From Phycisphaerales bacterium UBA2266 (GTDB lineage Bacteria; Planctomycetota; Phycisphaerae; Sedimentisphaerales; Anaerobacaceae): a stretch of 21,243 nucleotides of DNA. Numbering within the stretch: position 1 is the stretch's first letter; the number at the start of each line of letters is the position of its first letter. Of the stretch, positions 18,801 to 21,243 are shown one piece after another. The position numbers and the translations under genes were made by a program. Where the stretch lies: assembly GCA_002347125.1 (NCBI GenBank), contig DDXG01000191.1, forward strand, positions 14,876 through 36,118, written 5' to 3'. The notes below the pieces were generated by a model. It saw nothing but the letters and a program-made list of their open reading frames with translations, searched no databases and was not told the DNA's origin.

Positions 18801-21243
18801 TTCTAGAACACAGCAAGCCTGGTATCTTCGACAATGGGAACCAGAATCAGTTCCACACGGGCCTGTACAAGCCGAATGGCGTTTACGATACGGCTGGCGG
18901 TGTCACTGTCATGCAGCGAACGGATTATGTATACGATAACCAGATGAATCTGCTCCTTGATGTGGTCAAGAGGGCTGACTTGGCAGGTGGCGCGGACGGC
19001 CCTGACGACATACTGACGACCTACAAGTATGACACGGCCAGCAACTCACCGGATCAGCCGTACAGCATCAGCGAGCCATACTATCGCGCCACGAATGGTC
19101 AGCCAAACCTGCCGCAGTACGTTCACTTCTCAGTCTACGACGACAACGGCAACGTCGTGGAGACGTTCTACAACTGGGATGACCCGGATAATGGCGACGG
19201 CGTCGATTACACCGTCTCAACGAAGACGTTCTACGATGATATGGGGCGGGTATACGAGACGCGCCGCGAGACGCACGACTATTCGACCGGCTTGGCCGAG
19301 ACGGTCACGCTCAGCTGGACCTGCTACAACGCCATCGGCAAGGTCGACAGCGCCATCGACGAGAACGGCATACTGACCCAGTACGACTACGATGAAGTGG
19401 GCAACCTCGTGGAGACCCGCACCTACGAACCCGATGCCGACGGGATGGGCCACACTCAATTGACCGTCAGCCAGACCCTCTACGACGCGGACGGCCGCAC
19501 GCTCGTGACGGTCGACCCGCACGCGCCCAGTGAGCACGCCAACGGCACGGAAAACGTCTACGACCCGTTAGGCCGGGTGATCGAGACCCGCCGATGGGCC
19601 AGGGTTACAACGGAACTTGTAGACTTCGCGGTAGTGGATGGGGCAATCGTGGAGAACCCGACGAACGTTCAGCCAATCGGTAAGAAGCTGCCCAGCTTCA
19701 TTACCGTGCGCAATGCCCACGCCGATGCCGGTTCTGCCCCCGCCTATCCGTACATCGGATGGAAGAGCTGGAACAATCTGCCCGTCGCTTCCACCAACGC
19801 CTATTACCCGTATTCTCACATGGCGCCACTGTCGTATACCCGCACGGTATATGATACGGCCGGGCGGGCGATCCATACGGTTACTCTTTCCAGAGACGCG
19901 GCCGATCCGGGCATTGTGAGCGAGCAACCGACGACGTACAGGTACGATGTGATCGGCCGCCAGAAGGCCGTGATCGACCCGCCGGGCCACCAGAGCCTCG
20001 ATTACGGTACGTCAAGCCACCCGGTCTGTCAGAACCGACTCATCGACAATGGCTTCAGCGGGCCCCTGACGGTCCAGATGATCGACTTCGACACCTTCGA
20101 TTGGGCAGAAGACACAGGCAACCTCACCGGCACGCACCAAACCGTAACCGAGTACAACGGCACGCGGCGATCCAGCGTGACCGATGCCGCCGGGCACGAG
20201 ACCCACTTCGGCTACGACGCCCTGGGGCGCGTTATCAGGACCCAGTATCCGCGCGTCGCTCTCGACGCCGATGGTCTGGCGGACGATGTAACCTACACTC
20301 ACGTCGGCTACGACCTCTTCGGCCGGAAGACCTCGCAGTCCAGGCAGACCACAACTGGCGCCACGGGCTCACTGGATTCCAGCGTTGATATGCGCGAGTT
20401 TGAGTACGACGCCGCCGGGCGGTTGACGGCCGTCGTCCTGCCGAAAGTGCAGGTGGATCAGGACTGGCAACGGCCCCGCTATGAGTACGGCTACGACAAG
20501 TACGGCAATCTCCAGGCCATCGCGGACAACATCGCACAGGATCCCGTCAGTAGCGCCGTGGAGTACAGCAGCCGACGAACCACCCTGTTTGCCTACGACG
20601 AGATGCACAGGCAAGTGGCCCGCAGCGTGCCCGGGCCGGGCGACGGCTTCCTGGAGACCAGCGAATATGACTCGCTCGGCCGACTCATCGCCCATACCGA
20701 CTTCGAGGAGCAGACCACCGAGTACATCTACGACAGACGGGGTCAGCTCGAAATCAAGTTCTACTACAACGCAGACAGCACGCCAGGCGACGGAATCAAC
20801 ACCAACTACCTCACAGGCGCCGATGTGGCCGATTTCGTCCAATATGAGTACGACAACCTCGGCCGGCGCCTACATGTGGATGATGCCCGCGGCAGGACTT
20901 CTTATACATACGATGCCGAGGGCAATGTGACAAGGGTCCAGACGCCGGAGGGGATGGTCGGATATGATTATGATGCCGTCACAGGGCAGCGGTGGGCCAC
21001 GTGGACGGGCTCGCAAATCGATCCACGGACCGAAATCCAATATGGTTACGACGCGATGGGGCGTCTGGCCGACACGGCCGTCGTGCGGCGAAACAGCGAC
21101 AATCTGGCCGTCCCCGAGCGGAATCTCTATGGCAATGCCGACGGTTTGGATGGCTACGACCCGGTCGGCAACCGGCAATACCTGACCCTGGCCAACGGTG
21201 TAACCACCCACTACATCTACGACGCCCTCAACCGCCTGACGGA
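6869..21243 (+). CDS. Giant secreted beta-helix / PKD / RCC1-propeller / RHS-YD repeat protein, open at right edge
   Basis: One frame runs without a stop from the ATG at 6869 to the window end, at least 4791 codons. GGGAG (6857-6861) precedes the start by 7 bases. I checked frame at the start, at many internal points and at the end; all agree. Residues 1-25 form a signal peptide (MKTRYAIIVGVISLPW core). Order: PKD-like (36-143), beta-helix blocks (144-507 and 508-983), cadherin-like tandem-95 domain (984-1079), four PKD-like domains (1080-1480), seven RCC1 blades (1481-1974), beta-helix (1978-2375), about nine PKD/Ig-like domains (2376-3308), linker, DUF6531-like RHS entry (near 3458), then YD repeats from about 3745 onward. 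The right-hand end, where an RHS core motif and variable tip domain would lie, is missing. RHS shells encapsulate toxins or form adhesive surface structures; which applies here cannot be decided. The protein is exported and probably cell-surface or released. Confidence 0.92.
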   Translation, partial: MKTRYAIIVGVISLPWFCVNMCLACGSPPHAELTSDMQVGVTQDTIIVTFDAGGSYDPDGGTHGLNGIVRFEWDFGFYTGAYDWDAQFQSDRHETETDHSDGSFDGKVTKVVAAGSSCQVMLRVFDYDGNWTYLASNVTVRVAGTIQQGIDYADAGDVLNRPVVIAPGVYTGEGNRDLDFNGKAITLQSMNPDDPAIVAATVIDSQGGTSDSHRGFLFDGTEGPGSRVSGLTIRGGWQGPGPNGHGGGIKCSGNVSPTISKCVITGNNAVFGGGVYCAAGAAPTLLACVIVGNSAPSGAGLYCSASSPTLVNCVFTDNAASSSGGAIYNYGSSPAIANCTIVGNTASTLGGGLRNQPAGSSPSSPTLANCILWANTAGDPLSHKEVSNSTPECQPSVSHCNIEGCGGSGGQSWNADVGVDSGGNLDQDPRFVEIGNPAGPDGLHATLDDGLYLRPDDPEDGCIDRGDNSAVPSAVTTCILGHPRFLDGDRDNVFPGGVDMGAYETTPVLFVDDVMGTPGDGKSWASCYRYLKEAIAVARSYDEIWVGSGVYRPDEDTAHPNGTGARTDSFWLKDNVGIYGGFTGWEKRRCERDFHYNTTILSGDLDQNDETDPYREDNSYNVVYVPVSDSCDTTPGDGVLDGFTIRAGHANRAGVWGDDRGAGILINRASPVISNCVLEDNDSLYGGALYITQECPLIVNCILRNNRSANTGGAAYISNARPIITGCSITGNEANLSGGGIYSYNSSPDVRNCTITGNRILASGYSGGGVCFNVGHPHIVNCTVAGNIATHMGGGMHFSGVSGAAIGCLVFHNTAAYGGGIAYYNTSLFALANCTLTANTATVKGGGLYISNYGPQVANCIVWDNRVNAANGPSAQIDKSASAPEPSLSHCCIQGRSETPDGNGNFGLDPCFLAEFWNDGGTPADLGDDSWTTGDAHLAAAAPLGPSPCIDAADNDACLWVTADLDGRRRIIGGVIDMGVYELNHAPVALDDSAETNAETAVVIDVLANDMDTDAEDVSLLRVAEIVQAPAWGMAVNHGDSVEYTPTSGFTGRDTFTYKARDAYDLSNEATVTVRVYPPVEVDAQCQDTATLPVLAPHYVDIPLTGRILYDPRGLVQHTHWSVATPPAAAPPVFADAGQLCTTVQITTAGQYTFALEAHDAADNFVARDTTTVHVRPGEHAGPVVLVGDTINKNLSQDGTVTFNLSDARVWDDGLLFAQTDVTWELVTGNPDGIVFGDSKTVNQDITFTKAGNYTIRLTAFDGEKYGHRDLQIIIGDNAPPVISMPSYIHHQLELGQTQYVTTICPQVTDDHLPWDQLYYTWSLVSGYPGGIAFSADNTKDIGITVTHAGSYTLRLLASDGQLTSLPATITIKVSPPAGGTLTVDASLGDTSDVEQGAVLMPNSIALYGTLGGTLSELLSNEDVRWTRTKGPGDVAFGAYSRTNPDTTATFTAPGIYTLRLTASIPAATAYDEVTVTVTGMVLAGGEFTSFVRAEDKTVWSWGRNEECGELGDGTLDNQYWPVQVVRGEQMDRSEEFPYFKEYPAALSSIEAVDGGGSLSLALDSFGQVWSWGADNWGQLGHRQDAGGWGIPPDMSLSPVQVLAGEQRAKTGSDILMDIVTISVGGEAVPGYCVGTHALAVDSDGDVWTWGQNTFGQLGNGQHGYGREAGYQTYWCVYGEPLPSAVYGNLTDIVAVAAGNFHSMALKRNGQVYTWGLNRTPDEIHSTLGVWNDCFQGNGIIGGSCQLGQGDPALTHITTPDRVVGVGGVGHLEDIIAIAAGFHHSMALSADGRVYTWGHLSDNRVLVGFLGDGSTLTSATPIEVKSSPGGDPLSGIVAISAGEAHCMALNSNGNVLTWGSNHNGYFGRIVAEVEYIEETGQLGDGTFTDRPTPVKVVAPDRDGDGSPDDLDGDPSTEDHLGDDIPIVAINAGFLHSLAMDVEGNVYSWGQRSFGRLGIGGDARSVDNKNIPQVVISTFRGKIHNIRHNKWYHRIQLAIDDAQENDEIVVYPGTYYENLILDGTAPENPTAAGLTIRSVDPTDWQTVRHTWIQSNRSGDTQAIVKLTGYSGLKLSGFVIGNYGSTWVDDDGHPQIQGCGVRADQSSFEISDCLIECNGDDGVRSSGNANGVGSAALVRCRILSNYRHGIWCNNSSLEIRDCVIEDNGSPGIYCGASGLTCQTKILGSLIRGNSRENTDGVGVQLAGSINLDVSGCTISSNQKYGLDCSNTGARGIRNTIVCGHWDNGICFTGLSNATVTNCTIVGNQWATMSSANAQVVVRNCILWGSYGPGSMDIQREGSSLDVEHCCIGSYDTLGDSNINSNPSFKDTAQGDYHLQGDSPCINAGLPGYYSDQTDIDGQPRLMGSAVDMGADEYAPVTVFAGKDRTVTILESADCLADARVDISGLQEDQWQYVRQTWSIVESPNPAGIALSSLKAVNPTVTFSRIGVYVLKLTAFDRSTDPDALVGSDTVTLTVKPHVDAGPDLMIVLSRDGGANHCLTLDGTVEGASCCRWMCLAMSAFGLGEATFDPPQSQETPKPVVHFSHPGVYVFTLYAFDEYGQEVGSDEMTVVVNYALVKVNPGDYDTAYVQSDGKARLNLLASIEPPAYNSLKWSGPDGVVFSNSSSLATTVTLPGPGRYPLWLEARHDAWGVLGAGMVWVEAVYPHPTVKITRPDTTEGKPIWLPEQASCDVQVHGGDYDTIRWEGPPGWGGYFGDPGALSTLASFPVPGDYEIACFAYIGQQLVGMDTRMVYVRRSNSGGTEYHAADVTLVADEKIVTYTGPDRDVTLTYTFDPAERTDLTLQWFGPPDMVDFGSVGATETTATFHGVQPGATYKLLLIATDADGAMVKSAKVSVTFNHADVVVDCAPDQVTVIIPDYQEFVDLEVVPATIIDTGSQIHSFEWAGGDGEPMFYFIPSEAQSSNSAPFKVRFYEAYPQYRLTLYALNADRQVLAQDTVLVTVQRQTPHNLPPLVELGSYEPILLGEGGTPVEFHFDPARTWCLDDRWPGTDPLSYEWTRPASANMTQTGDPMCPVITFSQAGVHTVSLTVTETDPPGEEGPYSVSRQTTIIVYPDGHEPIVEAGANKVRPFAQKDNVYLDDASVSIFRLPNDTAQWTIEWTRLSGPDNVSFDDPSIPKTKASFPVSGSYTLKLAVKKNNVEQKSDTAVITINPYGANDDIPPEITLMSAKIGGADVTGDSPVTGKVEVVVEAEDDGWGLSAIELYLLDEAPSGDWDTALAGKAPVKTITGSPGYPKTLTLEHAFYTYSRQAGTYTLAARAKDAAGSFSGVEVLSFTTVDPAGSNYPPVAEIIEPVRVPEGREVLTDQVLRPRIEKGLCHFVAKAYHPATNVASEHRIDVFRAQIAEYDPAYWNIQSPAAQSLLSHYFVKTLTPSSTAGDPWISGELTEAEALELDLTGIANGNYELLLTVRVPQSGGGYLYSYDHVGFILDTPLKIGNVRFSQEDLVVPVAGIPLRVVRTYDSLNRNVRGDFGYGWTYSIFDMDIELNEDRLTLSSASDWGGYTSVRYASNYNRNVTLTLPDGRRTTFAFEFEPFNDSGNPYTPKDYLAIYKEAPGVDATLQTWNPASDEVDCEIMRAPGFWGGMWGVTGAVALPDFHDFAGYRLTTGDGTRYYIKRRQLVSSANQDWDFYFYGNGSQAPARPYGEPYLSHIITASGERIELNVNENNLRIGGRAEGYVDHKDATGQLTKRLRIEYDTSNRIRAIWAPNEDNDDLRDAADLPTVRYEYDNWSNLSKVHRLVAKYAKDPADRYQTVEYAYQDDQAGHFQVAPEDHYITDIIDPRGIKPVRYVYDDAGRLTTVIDARGNAISIDHNIAGRTETVTDRADNTTVYRYNERGNVVLVTDSTGRTTRYTYDEDSAFPDNPTSVTRYVPDPEGGDPVASTTEYEYDDYGRTIKVTDPLANVTLNCYDDRGRLWATGQKVPVLDHGAPGETGYVMLITDNEYDPHTGLLTGTVVLEHSKPGIFDNGNQNQFHTGLYKPNGVYDTAGGVTVMQRTDYVYDNQMNLLLDVVKRADLAGGADGPDDILTTYKYDTASNSPDQPYSISEPYYRATNGQPNLPQYVHFSVYDDNGNVVETFYNWDDPDNGDGVDYTVSTKTFYDDMGRVYETRRETHDYSTGLAETVTLSWTCYNAIGKVDSAIDENGILTQYDYDEVGNLVETRTYEPDADGMGHTQLTVSQTLYDADGRTLVTVDPHAPSEHANGTENVYDPLGRVIETRRWARVTTELVDFAVVDGAIVENPTNVQPIGKKLPSFITVRNAHADAGSAPAYPYIGWKSWNNLPVASTNAYYPYSHMAPLSYTRTVYDTAGRAIHTVTLSRDAADPGIVSEQPTTYRYDVIGRQKAVIDPPGHQSLDYGTSSHPVCQNRLIDNGFSGPLTVQMIDFDTFDWAEDTGNLTGTHQTVTEYNGTRRSSVTDAAGHETHFGYDALGRVIRTQYPRVALDADGLADDVTYTHVGYDLFGRKTSQSRQTTTGATGSLDSSVDMREFEYDAAGRLTAVVLPKVQVDQDWQRPRYEYGYDKYGNLQAIADNIAQDPVSSAVEYSSRRTTLFAYDEMHRQVARSVPGPGDGFLETSEYDSLGRLIAHTDFEEQTTEYIYDRRGQLEIKFYYNADSTPGDGINTNYLTGADVADFVQYEYDNLGRRLHVDDARGRTSYTYDAEGNVTRVQTPEGMVGYDYDAVTGQRWATWTGSQIDPRTEIQYGYDAMGRLADTAVVRRNSDNLAVPERNLYGNADGLDGYDPVGNRQYLTLANGVTTHYIYDALNRLT
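6974..7297 (+). other. N-terminal PKD-like domain of the giant protein
   Basis: Residues about 36-143 start with VTFDAGGSYDPDG, the typical first strand and turn of a PKD domain. They continue with IVRFEWDFG, matching the conserved W-D-F/G strand, and end with CQVMLRVFDYDGNWT and NVTVRV, the usual last two strands. PKD domains are Ig-fold spacers on secreted and surface proteins. This one directly precedes the first beta-helix and probably links it to the mature N-terminus. Confidence 0.7.
7298..8389 (+). other. Parallel beta-helix block 1 with terminal anchor-Q-like motif
   Basis: Residues 144-507 start with IQQGIDYADAGDVLNRPVVI and APGVYTGEG, the usual N-cap of secreted right-handed beta-helices. 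Rungs of about 24 residues follow, with GGGIKC, GGGVYC, GAGLYC and GGAIYN turns alternating with NC-I/V/F-x-x-N strands. The block closes with CIDRGD and GGVDMGAYE (8360-8380), a motif normally found near the C-terminus of planctomycete beta-helix proteins. No catalytic residues typical of pectate lyases were recognised, so a structural or adhesive role is more likely than polysaccharide lysis. Confidence 0.78.
8390..9817 (+). other. Parallel beta-helix block 2 with terminal anchor-Q-like motif
   Basis: Residues 508-983 form a second complete helix unit with its own cap (FVDDVMGTPGDGKSWASCY, then DEIWVGSGVYRPDED and IYGGFTGWE) and at least eight rungs carrying GGALYI, GGAAYI, GGGIYS, GGGVCF, GGGMHF, GGGIAY and GGGLYI. 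The GG-x-I-y / N-x-a turns resemble Chlamydia Pmp-like passenger repeats. It ends with SPCIDAAD and IDMGVYE (9794-9814). Because it has its own cap and closing motif, it looks like a whole module added in tandem rather than a continuation of block 1. Confidence 0.78.
9818..10105 (+). other. Cadherin-like (tandem-95) domain
   Basis: Residues 984-1079 begin NHAPVALDDSAETNAETAV, then VLANDMDTD, then VEYTPTSGFTGRDTFTYKARD. This is a textbook bacterial cadherin-like/tandem-95 repeat, in which the acidic DMDTD segment usually binds calcium. Such domains are typical of large bacterial adhesins and here connect the second helix to the first PKD array. Confidence 0.85.
10106..11308 (+). repeat. First PKD/K319L-like array (four domains)
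   Basis: Four Ig-like units of about 100 residues occupy residues 1080-1480. Their best-conserved strand reads TTAGQYTFALEAHDA (near 10309), TKAGNYTIRLTAFDG (10615), THAGSYTLRLLASDG (10903) and TAPGIYTLRLTASIP (11222). Each unit also has a W-strand such as VTWELVTGNPDG or YYTWSLVSGYPGG. They probably act as a semi-rigid stalk between the helices and the propeller. Confidence 0.8.
11309..12790 (+). repeat. Seven RCC1 repeats forming a complete beta-propeller
   Basis: The V-W/Y-S/T-W-G strand occurs exactly seven times, at residues 1499, 1569, 1647, 1712, 1794, 1855 and 1945. Each is followed, directly or after a loop, by an LG-x-G strand (GELGDG, GQLGHR, GQLGNG, CQLGQG, GFLGDG, GQLGDG, GRLGIG). 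Six of seven are preceded by the H-S-x-A-L/M type strand; the first reads EFTSFVRAED instead. Seven blades is the number in RCC1 itself, so a closed propeller is expected. Blades 4 and 6 carry long loops, and a calcium-loop-like stretch sits between blades 6 and 7. RCC1 propellers bind proteins or ligands; no specific partner can be named. Confidence 0.9.
12791..13993 (+). other. Parallel beta-helix block 3 with terminal anchor-Q-like motif
   Basis: Residues about 1976-2375 open with IQLAIDDAQENDEIVVYPGTY, the standard N-cap. They continue with rungs such as FEISDCLIECNGDDGV, ALVRCRILSNYRHGIWC, LEIRDCVIEDNGSPGIYC and VTNCTIVGNQ, and close with SPCINAGLPG and VDMGADEY (13970-13993). The rungs are of the NosD/right-handed helix type and are less glycine-doubled than those in blocks 1 and 2. 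This suggests a different origin from those two. Confidence 0.78.
13994..16790 (+). repeat. Second PKD/Ig-like array (about nine domains)
   Basis: Residues 2376-3308 hold about nine units of 90-110 residues. The penultimate strand is seen as FSRIGVYVLKLTAFD (near 14200), FSHPGVYVFTLYAFD (14501), LPGPGRYPLWLEARH (14768), FPVPGDYEIACFAYI (15049), QPGATYKLLLIATDA (15359), AYPQYRLTLYALNAD (15674), FSQAGVHTVSLTVTE (15982), FPVSGSYTLKLAVKK (16299) and SRQAGTYTLAARAKD (16675). Openings such as VFAGKDRTV and VDAGPDLMI match K319L-like PKD domains. The fourth to sixth units are divergent, and the last is closer to a generic bacterial Ig-like domain (DIPPEITLMSA). They probably form the stalk leading to the RHS part. 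Confidence 0.78.
17231..18090 (+). other. RHS entry module (DUF6531-like) before the YD repeats
   Basis: From about residue 3456 the sequence reads VRFSQEDLVVPVAGIPLRVVRTYDS, then GDFGYGWTYS. This matches the conserved opening of RHS shells (outer-strand start followed by the R-T-Y-x-S and G-x-G-W segments). It is followed by LTLPDGRRTTFAF and a segment with few YD motifs up to about 18090. In known RHS and TcC structures this region seeds the spiral of beta-strands that walls off the cargo. Confidence 0.8.
18091..21243 (+). repeat. RHS/YD repeat array (about 30 repeats, continues beyond the window)
   Basis: Repeats of the form x-Y-x-Y-D-x-x-G-R/N-L occur from VRYEYDNWSNL onward, for example VRYVYDDAGRLTTVIDARGN, TEYEYDDYGRTIKVTD, TQYDYDEVGNLVETR, THFGYDALGRVIRT, FEYDAAGRLTAV, VQYEYDNLGRRLHVDD, TSYTYDAEGNVTRV and, at the very end, THYIYDALNRLT. 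I count roughly 30. The array is interrupted by repeat-poor stretches near 19600-19845 and 20000-20150. No RHS core sequence with the conserved self-cleavage motif is reached before the edge, so the tip domain is unseen. Confidence 0.92.

Overview
This GC-rich window most likely comes from an environmental Planctomycetota-type bacterium (Phycisphaerae-like). That placement is inferred from protein style: secreted parallel beta-helices closed by an anchor-Q-like motif, K319L/PKD-like repeats, a DUF4091/GH123 enzyme and very long RHS proteins. No rRNA or other phylogenetic marker is present, so Verrucomicrobiota or Lentisphaerota cannot be excluded.

Left part, positions 1-4805. A minus-strand pair encodes a sugar nucleotidyltransferase followed, with a one-base stop/start overlap, by an N-acetylhexosamine-1-kinase-like phosphotransferase that runs off the left edge. 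Divergently on the plus strand lie a secreted GH123-like glycosidase and a polytopic membrane acyltransferase of the HGSNAT/DUF5009 family. Facing sigma70-like promoters sit in the 313-base divergent gap. Together the four genes read as a small amino-sugar module: release of HexNAc outside the cytoplasm, acetyl transfer at the membrane, then C1-phosphorylation and nucleotide activation in the cytosol.

Middle, 4806-5228. This non-coding stretch of 423 bases is unusually rich in inverted repeats, including two overlapping hairpins that cannot form together and a strong 8-bp hairpin shortly before the next gene.

Right part, 5229-21243. A secreted TPR protein (542 aa) is followed after 11 bases by one uninterrupted reading frame that starts at 6869 and is still open at the right edge (at least 4791 codons). 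This giant secreted protein runs: signal peptide, PKD-like domain, two parallel beta-helix blocks, a cadherin-like (tandem-95) domain, four PKD-like domains, seven RCC1 blades (a complete beta-propeller), another beta-helix block, about nine PKD/Ig-like domains, a DUF6531-like RHS entry module, and about 30 YD repeats. Its C-terminus, where RHS proteins usually carry the core motif and a variable or toxic tip, lies outside the window. This gene is the main object of interest. No tRNA, rRNA, CRISPR array, insertion sequence or integrase was seen.
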